From: Silurus meridionalis | Taxonomy: Eukaryota > Chordata > Actinopteri > Siluriformes > Siluridae | DNA length: 64,000 nucleotides | Reading direction: 5' to 3' | Assembly (NCBI RefSeq): GCF_014805685.1 | Contig: NC_060901.1 | Span: forward strand, 24,291,905-24,355,904 | Part shown: one piece after another, positions 48,271 to 59,767 of the stretch | Numbering within the stretch: the stretch's first letter is position 1 | How the letters are laid out: every line of letters starts with the position of its first letter | Made by a program: the position numbers and the translations under genes | The notes under the pieces: generated by a model | What the model saw: the letters and a program-made list of their open reading frames with translations, nothing else | What the model was told of the DNA's origin: nothing | Database searches by the model: none

Positions 48271-48700
48271 AGCATAACTTGTGTCACCCACACACACCCA
48301 ATAATTTTGTGTCAATACAACAAGTACCACTATACTACCTAATACTATCTTATCTACTAATGAATAAAACATACCATTTTTAACAATCTTAACATACTGT
48401 ACAATCATGGGGCAATTATACTTTTACTAATACCTTCTAATAACAAATAAATCACACGTCGGTGTAATAGCAGCATAGCAGGCAGTTACTGGGACAGTTC
48501 TGTCATTCTGCTTTGCACACCTCTAAAATTTTCAAGATTCTTCCTCCAGATGTTCGTGATTCATTCCAATAAAGGTCACAAAGACTATTGAAAGCTGATG
48601 GATAGAACTTTGGCTGTGAGGAACAGAAACCACCGTAAGCCTATGAGTCACTAATTAAATGCTGTATTTCTGAAGCAGAAACCCCCGAGACTGGAAAACT
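48271..48700. other. Non-coding DNA, no gene seen
   Basis: AT-rich, nothing recognised. Confidence 0.4.
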
Positions 48701-48918
48701 AGCAAGCAGATGAACCACGTTTAACCTTCACCGTCCTTCATAATTCTGCTCAGCACAGTGCGACACAATTAATCCTTTCTTCCATGTCTATTCAATTTAG
48801 GGAGGACTGTACAAACGAGATGCCGTACTGAATTTTCCAATGCAGAAGCTTTTGTTCTGCTCTGAATGTCATTTGCTCGTTCTGCTGATTCTATTGTGTT
48901 TGTGGGAGACAGAGCAGG
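48701..48918 (+). repeat. Diverged repeat, copy 2 (partner at 7573)
   Basis: See copy 1. The best block is TTTTGTTCTGCTCTGAATGT…CATTTGCTCGTTCTGCTGAT, which is roughly 85% identical by eye to 7707-7745. A small CA tract follows at 48941-48956. Confidence 0.6.
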
Positions 48919-48956
48919 ACAGGCAGTGGAACTACCATCTGAGACACACACACACA

Positions 48957-50024
48957 CCATGCAACTATCAGCATAGGAACCAGACTACAATAACTGAATC
49001 AGTGCAAAACCAGAGCATTAATGGCTACACACAGTGTTCAAAACTGGACATGGCACAGAGTAAAGATGCTCCTCTCCACTGGGGGATGTATAATACAGTG
49101 TCTCAGGGGGGATGGAAGAGGCTACAGAAAACTACAGAACCAATGATCTGAACCACATAGACTCATTAAACACATATAACACACATATATGCAACAAAAA
49201 TGGTATCGCATACAAAAAAAGGAAAGAAGAAACTCATACATATGAAATGTCTCATGATGTGAGATGTGGATGAACAGTGGGCTGATATCACAACACACAC
49301 TCAGAAACACAGGAACCTCCAGGAAACTTGGTTAAAACCTCCAGTCATATGGTTTATCTCGGAACTCTAAATAAGAAGCTTTCTCAAAATTCCTGCTAAT
49401 CGGATTTGTGTGTTAGGGCAAATTAGGGCACAAATAAAATATTTCCTTCAAGTAGTAAAAAAATTAAACTGTACTAAGAAACCCGTACCTGTTAGATATC
49501 ACATCTTACAAACACTTTTTCTGTTCTTCTTCTTCTAATTTTTTACAGACTCTTCCTTGCAAAATGCTTTGTAGTAAAGTCCCTGGGTGCCGACATGCTG
49601 AAACTGTGACTTGCTTCCAAACTTCCAACACTTTTACTGTTGGTCTTCTGCTTTACAAACTGTTTGAGTGTACCTTCTCAGTTCAGCCCAGCACTTTAAA
49701 TCTCAATGCTGTTGAGATACAGTATGGATTTATTATATACTGTATCGAAAGCTTTTAGCTTTATAGCCGAGGTTTTTCTACAAACACTGTGAAGTGTTCA
49801 GAAATGCTGAAACGAGATCTCCGAGACAGATACATGCTAAATACCTAAAACCTTGCGCCATTCTTCATTCAGAAAATATTGTCAATGAGATCTGCTGATA
49901 CACTTGTGCAAGCCAGACAGGGTTCAGAGCAAAAAAGAGATTAAAAGAAGAAATAAGAATTGAAGAGCTTAATAATTTAAGATAAACACTGGCAGATTAT
50001 GAAATTTGTGATAGAAGATAGAGA
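48957..50024. other. Non-coding DNA, no gene seen
   Basis: The frames at 48840-49151 and 49122-49310 have no motif. Confidence 0.45.
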
Positions 50025-50072
50025 CGGATAACCCGCTGTAGCGCCCCCTAATTGGAACAGCCGAAAGAAGGA
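50025..50072 (+). mobile_element. RTE-type LINE/SINE tail, scrap
   Basis: GGATAACCCGCTGTAGCGCC followed by 'ccctaattggaacagccgaa' and AGAAGGAG. It is a 3' tail of the type at 15821 and 37431, with nothing recognisable upstream. Confidence 0.7.
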
Positions 50073-50748
50073 GAAAAAGATGAAGAACTGGGAGATTATG
50101 GGATATTAAGCACATAGGTACATGAAAATGCACTTTCTTTATTGCTAATTAAAAAAAAGAACATAAAATGTCCCTGATGCCAAGCTTCATAAGTCATATC
50201 TCTTATATAGCTCAAGCAAAAAATAGTTCAAATGATAATTTAATGAGGAAAAGGAATTGGAAAGGAATTCTTTTACTTTACTAAGAGTTAGTACAGTCTC
50301 TTGTCTCCTCCAGAATTTCTTATCATCATCATACGGTTATATACATATACACCGAATTACACTGACTTACTGTATATTAATTATAGATAGAATTAAATAT
50401 TGATACATGGCTACTAATATGACATTCATATGACAGAATGAATGAATCATACACCTTTAGTACCTCAGGCATCCTACCAGTCTGACCTGAACCTCAGAGG
50501 CATGTGGGACAAAAAATCTGTTGAACCTTTGTGTTTATCTGAGATGAGGGGAGAAGCCCTGAGGCCTCTCCTCTCTCAGAAGCACCTCATCCACCGTCAA
50601 CAGACATGCACATCTTCATTGATGAAACATACAGTATTAATGTGTGTGTGCCCATGTGGGTTTGTATGTGTGTGTGTGACAATCTATTATCCAACATGTA
50701 GCTGCAAAAGATGAAGGTGTGTATGCAGCTAATCTCGTTATTAGGATA
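50073..50748. other. Non-coding DNA, no gene seen
   Basis: Contains the block 50533-50564 that pairs with 8485-8516 and a short interrupted TG tract (50640-50678). Confidence 0.45.
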
Positions 50749-50756
50749 GTGTAGGC

Positions 50757-51063
50757 CAGGGGTGGGCAATTATTTTTCTAGAAGAGCTGGAATATATATA
50801 ATATATATATTTAATATAAAAACAGAACAGTGAACCAAATATATTACAGTCAATCAAACATTGCACTATTTAAGGAACATTTATACAAACTATTTAAAAA
50901 ATTTAGAAAAAAATGTTATTAAAATATAATATATATACTTTTCTTTTTAACGTTAGTTGACATATTTGAGGGCTGTTACACCTTTACTGCGAACTCATGC
51001 AGGCTGGTCAAGGGTAAACAGTGGTCCGGATGTGGCCCGCGGGCAGTAACATGCCCAGGTCTG
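50757..51063. mobile_element. hAT-like MITE with 8-bp target duplication
   Basis: The left end CAGGGGTGGGCAA and right end TGCCCAGGTCTG form imperfect terminal repeats typical of Charlie-like hAT elements. GTGTAGGC (50749-50756) and GTGTAGGA (51064-51071) are 8-bp flanking repeats with one mismatch, the length hAT elements make. The 307-bp interior is AT-rich and holds 'gtggtccggatgtggcccgc' near the right end. No transposase. Confidence 0.85.
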
Positions 51064-51137
51064 GTGTAGGATAATGCATTTAATGAAATATGCTAATACT
51101 GAACATGACTTAGGTTATGCTGTTGCCTGCCTGCCTT

Positions 51138-51138
<1 letters not shown>

Positions 51139-51166
<28 letters not shown>
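51139..51166. repeat. Poly-T run
   Basis: About 28 T in a row, which could be the A-tail of a minus-strand retroposon, although no body was recognised to its right. Confidence 0.9.
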
Positions 51167-51170
<4 letters not shown>

Positions 51171-51579
51171 ATAGACCAACAATATTTCTTTTAGCTTGCA
51201 CAATATTATAAATTATAATATGTAGTTTATTATAATGTGTGTTAACAACAAAACAGTTCCAACCTGTAGTGTAGATGTATTGTAGTTACACTGGAATATA
51301 TGGATTTGATTACCTTCTATTGAGGTGATGTCAGAAAGGTTTTTTGTGATTGTACTGGAAAGGTCCAGAACTGAGGATTTAACTGTGCAATAAATGCATT
51401 TAGGGTGATATGTATACATGAAATGAAGCAAGAAATGTCTCCTAATTTGTTGACTGTTCTAAAAATATTTCTTACTCGTCTAGTGATGGAAGCTGAAGCA
51501 GAGAGGAGCTTTTCAGAGCTGAATCTAATCAATGTAGGAGACGCTGAGTCATGGCGTGGTTCACCCAAAACCTCATTTG
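51167..51579. other. Non-coding DNA, no gene seen
   Basis: Frames on both strands (51317-51613 minus, 51405-51608 plus) have no known domain. 'gaagctgaagcagagaggagcttttcagag' gives EAEAERSFSELN, which is reminiscent of the C-terminal dimerisation region of hAT transposases (…AERSFS.LK) but is too short to call. Confidence 0.4.
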
Positions 51580-51676
51580 CTAGAATCACCACTTTTACTT
51601 TTACTTGAGTCACATTTTACCCAGTGCATCTCTACTTTTACTCAACTACATGCTTTATGTACTTCGTCCACCGCTG
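51580..51676. mobile_element. hAT-like terminal scrap (possible)
   Basis: Contains 'cttttacttttacttgagtc' and 'atctctacttttactcaact' and ends 'cttcgtccaccgctga', resembling a fish hAT end rich in 'CTTTTACTTTTACTTGAGTA' and ending in 'TCCACCTCTG'. The AERSFS-like frame just upstream supports a hAT source. Confidence 0.5.
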
Positions 51677-51860
51677 ATGATGACGATGATAGTAGTGTTG
51701 ATGTATTGGTAATGCTTCAGCTGTTATTGTTAGCGGTGGTGTTGCTAATTGCAGTGCTGTTGTTGGTTTTGTTCTTGTTATTAGTGATATTGTTGTTGGA
51801 ATTGGTGGTGGTGGTGGTGGTTCGGAGTGTTGTTATAGCAAATTTAGTATATTTTGTTGT
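51677..51860. repeat. Imperfect triplet tract (GTT/GGT/GAT)
   Basis: About 180 bases of TTG/GTG/GAT-like triplets. The long Val/Leu-rich frame here comes from this tract and is not evidence of a gene. Confidence 0.7.
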
Positions 51861-53339
51861 TTAATGAAAAAAAGAAAAAAACCCAATACATTTCAGCTCA
51901 TTACAGAATTACATTACTGATGATTAGCATTAGGATCTGGACTGTAAATGACTGATGTAAAAGTGGGGCAGCTCGAGAGAACAAAAGCCCCTTAATTAGA
52001 TCACATACACGTGCATCCTGCCTCATTAATATCCTGACTAAAATAGAGGTTATTCCAGCTGCTCCTGACGCTGTATGTAATCAGGTTACGCTCACAAACA
52101 GAACTCTGTATCAGGAAACTGAACTATTAAATGATCAAAAACAAGGCGAACGAGTCATGTACAGAAATTGTGCTGTGAATATGGTTATTAAAGGGTCTAG
52201 GCAGTCTATGTTATATATCCAACATGCCCTGGCTGTTTTTTCCTATGAATTAGAATTAGGGTTGTTAAATTATCAAAGATTGTTTAATTAAGCCACTTGA
52301 AAGTCACATTTCAATAACAGAAACTTGTATAAAAATGCATTGAATGAAGACATGGAATAAAAAGCTCTATAAGGATAAATATAGTGGTACACATTTGCCT
52401 GCTGATCTTCAAATAAAACCCATCCTGCGATCATAATGGCCTTTTTGAAATTCTTTTACTGTGAAGAATACAACGAAGAAGAATTACCAATTGCTACCAA
52501 AGAACAGTTGGGAATTCTGGGAATGACACACTACTGACATAACGACTGTATAATTATACACACAACAGAACAAGACCCTAAAAAGTCACACCTTTTTCTA
52601 CAAATTCTACATTCATGCACTTCAACACAGCAGTCACGTGTCAATGTTGGAGAATCATATGCCAAAATAAACGCTAAAAAAATGATACACTGAGAACTTC
52701 ATCAATCACTAACAGACTGAGCAAAGATTAAGAAATCAGAATTCCGAGATAAAACATGATGAACGGTGGACAGATGCTGGGCTCAGCAGACTGGAACGGA
52801 AAAACACCCCATATGAACAGACTGCTTCCAGATTTACTCACCTGCTGCTAAGTAAAAGCCTTCATTGTGCACATCAGACTTACCTATCAGGAGAGAAGAA
52901 AGAGGAACACCAAATCAGAAAAGAGTCTGTTTACATGCATTTACTAGCACATACAATACAAACACCTTTACACCTGTTTATTCATGCAACAATACAATAA
53001 ATACGGGCTTTTTTTGTATCAAATTCCACATTATTTCTTTTTGTTTATTAATTACTTTCTGATATTTGTACCACTCAGTGTAACCAAAGAAAGTGACACA
53101 TGATGAAAAGAAGGTGTTACCTAGACAGTCAAAAAATAAAATAATAATAAATAAATATATAAAGCGAATATATAGAGTATAAAAAGTCTGTGTTTTTGCT
53201 AGAACTTCGGACATTTCCATGGAACGGTCTGACCGTTTCTGTAGAAAAAAAGCCTGAAGCTTCCCTGGATTCTGCACTTCTTAAGTCTTTTGTTTCAGAT
53301 TGGAGTCTTTAGTTTGATACTGAATTAGTTTGTTCTTGT
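51861..53339. other. AT-rich non-coding DNA, no gene seen
   Basis: No coding similarity or recognised repeat. Confidence 0.5.
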
Positions 53340-53960
53340 TACAAATAGCCACGATATTAGCCAATCATGTAGCAGCAGCAGAAGGCATGAATGCACACAT
53401 ATACAGAGCAAGAGCCTCACATCAAATTGAAAAATGTGATCTCAGGTCCTTGGCATGGTTGTTGGAGCCAGATGGGCTGGTTTTAGTATTTCTGAAACGG
53501 ATGATCTCCTGGGAGTGTTACACACAATGTGTCTCTACAGTGGTGTGAAAAACCTGGCGTAAAAAAAAACATCAAGTTCTGTAATCGAAAACCCTCACTG
53601 ATGACAGAGGTCAGGGGATAATAACCAGATCAATTCTGACAGGAAATCAAGAACAACTACAACCACAGTGAGCAGAAAAGCATCTGAAAGATAAGAATGC
53701 CAGACGAAAGTGCATCATGGACCGCAAACAATTGTTAATCTGTTTCTGATGTATTTGATCATTCTCAGTTCGCAGTTTGCCAGTCACCAGACTGAGACGT
53801 TTCTGCCTAAAGATCTGCTAGAATGTCTTCACCGACCAGCTGAAGATCAGAAGATCAGGCATGTGCTTGGCTGTCAGTGCTGAACATGCATTATGCTGTG
53901 TGATAATGTCTGTTGTGCTAATATGGCGTGTGAACATGTACCAAAAGCACTGAGTGGCTG
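53340..53960 (+). mobile_element. Tc1/mariner-type transposon (second family), decayed
   Basis: The order is 'gccaatcatgtagcagcagc', 'gaaaaatgtgatctcaggtc', 'cagatgggctggttttagta', 'ctgatgacagaggtcagggg', 'ccacagtgagcagaaaagca', 'tctgaaagataagaatgcca'. This fits the same transposase 5' half as 6690 and 44340 and is the longest of the three. The last part (53740-53960) looks like 3' noncoding sequence, so the catalytic half is missing. Confidence 0.75.
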
Positions 53961-54107
53961 CAGAGTCTGAAGAGAGCTGGAATAAACAGAGGCGTCTCTG
54001 ATCAATGAATACTTTCTCTGAATTTCAGATTTGGGAGCTGAACTCATTTCGGGATTTTGGTTGCGCATGATAAGCAAATCTTTACCATGGTATACACATC
54101 ATGGCAT

Positions 54108-54170
54108 TTTCATTCACATTTATAGCATTTGGCAGATACTCTCATCCAGACTGATTAAAAATTTATTCTA
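54108..54170 (+). repeat. Fish interspersed repeat, short copy (partner at 4236)
   Basis: CATTCACATTTATAGCATTT followed by 'ggcagatactctcatccaga'. Confidence 0.5.
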
Positions 54171-54609
54171 TTTTCCACATTAAAAAATGAAGAACTTAAT
54201 TAGGATCTAAGAGATCTAAGATGTGATTGACGTTCCTCATTGACAATAAAACAGAAAAGGAGAAAAAGGACATAAAACTCATTTCACTTTAGCAAGGCTT
54301 TTTAAAACTCTAAAACTGCTAATAATGCCAAGTAGTATCTATTAACATACTGAAAATTAGTTGCCAAATGGACTTGGCAGCCATTACACACTGCTGTGCA
54401 CCATAATGCACATGGAAATACACATTTTGCATCTAGATTTGAATATGACTCTGCAGAATAGACTTGTTATTGTACCAAACCACAATGGTGATAGGTGGTA
54501 ATTATAGTAAACTGAATGGTTGTGAGTCTGTTTGCTTGTGGAAAAAAATACTATCTTGTCTTGTCTGGATAGAAACTGCCTACTGCAGTGAAATGAATGA
54601 ACTACATAA
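54171..54609. other. Non-coding DNA, no gene seen
   Basis: The frames at 54384-54661 have no motif. Confidence 0.4.
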
Positions 54610-54805
54610 GACTGTATGGCCAAAAGCATGCGTTTTTGCTAGATATTTCATTTTAAATTGATTTATATTAATATGCCGTTGGTCACTCCAATCATAGGGA
54701 AGGATTCCACCAGAGTTTTGTGACCATTCAGGCAAAAAAAGCTTTAGTGATGTCAGGCACTATGTATGGTGGTCCACTGACTTTTGGCATTCTAGTGTAT
54801 GTCAC
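54610..54805. mobile_element. Tc1/mariner-like MITE, decayed copy with both ends
   Basis: Left end 'ctgtatggccaaaagcatgc', interior 'cagagttttgtgaccattca', 'agctttagtgatgtcaggca', and right end 'ggtccactgacttttggcat' 'tctagtgta'. The two ends are inverse versions of ATGGCCAAAAGT. Same family as 10005 and 35700. Confidence 0.65.
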
Positions 54806-55964
54806 TAAATATGTGAGAAGTATTACACCACTATATATTAATTAGATTAAACATTCAATTGAAGCTCTCAACAGAACATAAAAAAAACAACCCAAAATAT
54901 GGGTTTTCCAATCCACAAAATCTATTTAATATGTTACCAGGCCTGAGTTTTAGGTCTGCACTGCTCAATGAATCTTCTACATCTGTCAGAACAGTGTAGT
55001 TTCCCCCTGAGAATATTGAGCTCAAGCCCATCTCTCACAGCCGAAATGGTGAAGCACATTGCTATTCACTGCAGCAGTGAAGTTATCTACATAAGTGATT
55101 CACAGCACACCTGACAACAGCAGCTCCACCATTTCACTTTCAGAGCGCAGGAACGAGCGATGCAGACAGGCCCCCACTTAGGGCTTCAGTCAAAGAGAGG
55201 ATATGAATGAGAATGAAAAAGGGAAGAGAACAATTACTAAGGCAAATAGAGAGAATAAATCAGGCAGCTGTGCCCAAAATCTAATATATAGCTCGCTTAT
55301 TTTGGTCCCAGAATATCACAGGCAAGTTCCAGCAGGGATATTTCTAAGATGAATCCTGAATAGAAATAGTTTTGTTGTATAGTATAGTTTATATTATAGA
55401 AATAGTCTCTGTCAGTCTGCCACACTAAACTCATTGCCTTAGTCCTTACATGTTTCTTTAAAGATAAAATGATATACCTAGACATACAGTTAGGCTCATT
55501 ATCATACACAATCCTTAAGTGAACAGGCTTTAGGGGTCTGAGACTGTATGTTACACAAAGGAATATATACAATTAATACTGCTGCATTCATTCCTACTGC
55601 TGCTACAAAACATTTATCACCACAGTAAATGAGCAGAAACTACCATTACATGATTTAGTGCTTTCTGAACAGAAAAACATGAATTGTTTAATCTGATCTG
55701 GTCGATCAACTGTATCTCAGAAATGCTATTAAAAATCACTGGTCACTGAGAAGAGATAATTAAGTCTGACTACAGTCAGGTCATTTAAATCGGATTTCCC
55801 AATAATGCTGACAGAAGATAAATCAGCAGGCAAAACCAACACCTTCACATTGCCTTGTACACTGAAAATACAAATACACTTCAAACCAAAGGGTTAATAT
55901 ATATATATAGTAACATACTGTAGTCGATGCTATTTGCATCTCAATACAAAACAAACGATACCAT
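54806..55964. other. Non-coding DNA, no gene seen
   Basis: The minus-strand frame at 55297-55572 has no known domain. Short TA run near 55898. Confidence 0.5.
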
Positions 55965-56610
55965 TATGGCAGCAACAACTAATCGATAAAATTGATATTC
56001 GTTATTCGATAATTCGTTTACGACAAATGTCATTATTAATTAGTTGGGCTGCTCAAATGACAGGTTACTGTGACAGCAAGATAACACAGCCGCTTGTGTA
56101 ATGGTGGAGAGTTCAGGGTCAACTGGAGGCAGGAACAAGTGAAATGCAAAGATTAACACTTTTTGATTTTTTTTTTACTCAAGCCTTTTAGCTTGCTGCA
56201 TTTTTCCATTACATTCTCTTTTTATGGCATTAGTCTACTACAACAGTAACTTATCTGTTTTCAATCGTGATTTACTGCGGCTTTAATACGATCACATGCT
56301 TGTTTTCCACATTTGAATGTTGCATTTATGGACATATGATAAAGGTTTTATACACAATTAAATTAATTATATATTTTGGATGCTTATATCCTCACAACTA
56401 AACTAAACGTCTGAGTTTTTTGTTTTGAAACAAAAATTGTTAAAACAATGTTGTTATATATTTTATTTAGATTTTTTAAACATAGTTGTCAACTTACCAG
56501 CTGCAATTATTATTAAAAACAGAAGAAACAACCCAGCATGAGTGAGTTTTGTTCAAAGGAGAAATCCCCAATGCATTTAACAAGCAGCCGCTATAAGCTT
56601 CATTGGGTGC
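55965..56610. repeat. Probable fish interspersed repeat with ATCGAT-rich start
   Basis: Starts 'gcagcaacaactaatcgata', 'aaattgatattcgttattcg', 'ataattcgtttacgac', words typical of a common fish repeat (GCAACAACTAATCGATAAAATCGATAA), and ends near 'cattgggtgcatccctaaat'. Family and borders uncertain. Confidence 0.45.
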
Positions 56611-56976
56611 ATCCCTAAATATGATACGATTAAAGAAGCAGCTACAGATGTGATGCGATACGATTCACTCAGAATACTATGCAGTGCAATTCAATTTCTT
56701 TTTGATTCTACACAAGCCAGTACAATACATTTGAAAAAAAAATGATGCATTTTAAGATGTGCAATTTAATATGCCGCAGATTGTTCGCTTTTATTTATTT
56801 GTTTCAGACAGACAGCAAATCAAAGTTATTTAAGTGCCTTCTGACTTCTAACGCATGACCCCATTCACAAAAGATTAAAAAAGAAAAAGAAAAAAGATTT
56901 AATAAAACCACACGTTTTTTTTCCTGTTCTGTCTGCAGGAAGATGCAGCTCTACCTCTACCAGGTAAATCTGTATT
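56611..56976. other. Non-coding DNA, no gene seen
   Basis: Holds GATACGATT-type words at 56618-56670, seen in some decayed fish repeats. Not assigned. Confidence 0.35.
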
Positions 56977-57409
56977 CAGTGATCCCCAACCTTTTTTTGC
57001 ACCACAGACCTGTTTAATGTCGGACAATATTTTCACGGACCGGCCTTTAAGGTGTGGCGGATAAATACAACAAAATAAAATGATACTAGTATTGATATGG
57101 TATTTTTTAAATATAATAATAAACGTGAATCCACTGTGTGTATTATGTGTTACCGACCGGAGCAGCCCCTTTAAGAAGGTAGAGGATGGATGTAAGACAT
57201 GTGACCAAGGCATCATGACATGCATCAAGAGTGAGTCATAGACAGATGTGACGGAGAAAATCCGGTCATTTTCCACAATAAAACATCGTTCAAAATCAGA
57301 TAATAAATACAACGGAAATAAAGTAAGTTATGTATTATTTCTGTGCGGCCCGGTACCAATTGACCCACGGACCGGTGCCGGTCCACGGCCCAGGGGTTGC
57401 TGTCCACTG
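56977..57409. mobile_element. hAT-like non-autonomous element
   Basis: Left end CAGTGATCCCCAACCTTTTT and right end 'ccggtccacggcccaggggt' 'tgctgtccactg' are inverse versions of the CAGTGGTCCCCAACC hAT terminus. Subterminal 'caccacagacctgttt' and 'ggtaccaattgacccacgga' fit. No exact 8-bp duplication was found (TCTGTATT against TTTTATGC). Internal frames are not a transposase. Confidence 0.7.
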
Positions 57410-57823
57410 TTTTATGCGACTCCCAGGAGACTTCAGTAAATGGAGGGTATCATGGAGAATGAGGATTAGGAAGATATCAGCCCTAAAGTTCAAATGTACA
57501 GTATCATGTACTGCATCCTCCAGCACGACTATAATCTAAGCATATGTTCATAAATATACAAAAACTTATTTACCAAACAGAATAATATATGAGTCTGTGG
57601 CTTTGTGCCAGAGCTAATCATTAGTCTGTTTGAATTCAAAGAGCATTAATATAACACCATTAATCATCTTACCACTGAGCACTGAGTCAAGAGAATTCAG
57701 TAAAATGTCTTTTTGTCAGATTTTGCTACACACTATTTGGAGAGAAGAGAGATGGTTGCCTAGGAAACATGAAAGTTGCCACACTTAAAAAGCTTTTAGC
57801 AGCAACTTAACCTCCCAACCTGG

Positions 57824-57828
<5 letters not shown>
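57410..57828. other. Non-coding DNA; near-X-box at 57755
   Basis: GTTGCCTAGGAAAC at 57755-57768 is one base off the RFX half-site pair. No coding similarity. Confidence 0.4.

Positions 57829-57915
<87 letters not shown>
57829..57915. repeat. (AC)n microsatellite, longest CA tract here
   Basis: About 43 uninterrupted units. Confidence 0.95.
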
Positions 57916-57917
<2 letters not shown>

Positions 57918-59039
57918 CTCAAACCCATATAAGAAAAGATCTAGAGTGGTTCATATATCCTGCTTTTGAATAGTAGTGATAATAAACCTGATATGATTCA
58001 TGATGAGGATCAAAAAACTAAAGGTTCAAGTCAAACAATCATACACAAAGTTTTGTAAAGATTAAAACAAAAAATCAATTTCTAAGCTCCTCCTAAAAGT
58101 CAAATCAACATGAAGGTCAATAAGCAGATGCACAGTTACCTGCTGACTCTTGCAGTATAAAGGTGATGCACTTCTTTAACCACTGAGCACAGCAGTGCCA
58201 CGGAAGTCCATTCACCCCCTGGGTATGTGTTAGTGAAAACACCTGAGCCCCATCTTTATCCAAATATTGATATCATTATACAGGATACAGTCTCTACCAC
58301 ATTTCTTGGTACCATTTCTTGGTATTATTCCTGACTGATTTTTTAAAGCTCAATCAGAGTGGATGGAGGTGTTTGTGAACTTTTATCTACAAGTCACTTC
58401 AAAAGATTCATAATGTTTTGTCTGGGCCTGTCAATGACGGAGACTCTTCCTGTCTTTTTCTGAATTTTGTGCCCGGCATTGTCTTGGCTCAAAGCTTCGT
58501 GGTCACATTCGCCTCAGTCTGGTATCATGTGCATTCCAAAGCAGAGATTTCTGTATTTGGATTGATTCATATTTCTGCACATACTTGCTGCTGATCATTT
58601 TCATCATATAGATGTTATATATATTATAGAGAACACACCCTAACTGTTAACAGCTACATATCACTTAACCATGCAAAGCCATTGCTCCTTATATAACTTT
58701 TAATATTTTAAATATTTTTTTTCTAGAATGAATGTGACCTCAATGAAACAAGCTCTCAATCTTTGATGAATATTGTATCTGTCTTGAGAAACTTGTGTGC
58801 ATTTGTTAATTGCAAAGAAAAAGAATGAATGAGACAAGATGTGATGGTGGATTACATTCAATAGTCTAATTAGCTAAAAGATATCCACAGCAACACAGAG
58901 CAACCATGCTAAAAATCAATGCAGGGCGAAGAATGAGCAGCACATGTCAGGAAAAATTTGCCATTTCCAATGATGTATGTCATTGGTTATTATAAAAAAA
59001 TAAAAAAAAAAAAGAGCTGTTCTATCTCTATTGAGTAAG
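57916..59039. other. Non-coding DNA, no gene seen
   Basis: No coding similarity or recognised repeat. Confidence 0.5.
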
Positions 59040-59320
59040 GAGAACCTGACCTTTAGTGTTTTTATATATAGATATATATAAGCTAAGCTAAGAAACACGT
59101 TATCTATATCTAATGCAGAGAAGCTCGTCCATGCTTTTATAACCTCTAGACTGGACAATTGTAATGCATTACTAAGTGGATGTCCTGCATCATTATTAAA
59201 CAAGCTACATTCTTGTCCTGACGAGATGGAGAAAATATCACCATATAACCCCAATCTTATAAACCCTACACTGGCTATTGCTACTTACTTACTAATTAAA
59301 GTTAATTCCTGGTTCATAAC
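59040..59320 (+). mobile_element. LINE fragment of another family (reverse-transcriptase C-terminal region)
   Basis: One plus-strand frame (about 59084-59215) reads AKLRNTLSISNAEKLVHAFI, TSRLDNCNALLSGCPASLLN and KL. This matches the common fish LINE order 'ADAEKLIHAFITSRLDYCNALL.G.P..LLNKLQLVQNAAAR'. After KL the frame degenerates, although 'atcaccatataaccccaatc' still echoes a 'HITPIL' region. The rest is absent. Clade not assigned. Confidence 0.7.
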
Positions 59321-59767
59321 TCCATAGATGTTATCCATGGCTGAGGCAAATTTATGTCAATAATTATCCTAAAATCATTGTAAAACAAAACAATGTGATG
59401 GGAAAACGTTTAAATAACATGCCAATAGCAGTCATATACACAGATGTAGGTGGTTAAAGTCCATAGTACAGTACAGAGTTAAAAGTTCAAATACATCAGT
59501 TTAGGTCTGGTCTCACTAACAGAGGCTCGGCCAACATTCCCATGGTCACGCAATGGAAGTTATTACTTAATTTAACCAGAGTGAAGCTCAGTGACCTGAA
59601 GTCTTTCATACTTACAACATATTTGTATTAAACCAAAGATGGTTGACCATGGGTGGTTCTGTTAGAAAGGAAACCACATCATTAACTGTAAAACCAGTGG
59701 GCCTCAAAAGCAGAACTTACACATTTTACTAACATACTTCATTCATTTCACTGCATATTATATTGTG
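59321..59767. other. Non-coding DNA, no gene seen
   Basis: No coding similarity. Confidence 0.4.

Noticed and set aside
51556..51864. 102-codon Val/Leu-rich frame resembling a membrane protein
   Set aside because: It arises from a GTT/GGT/GAT triplet tract with no start context, no homology and no second exon.
56899..57312. 137-codon minus-strand frame
   Set aside because: Lies mostly in the hAT-like non-autonomous element and shows no transposase or other domain.
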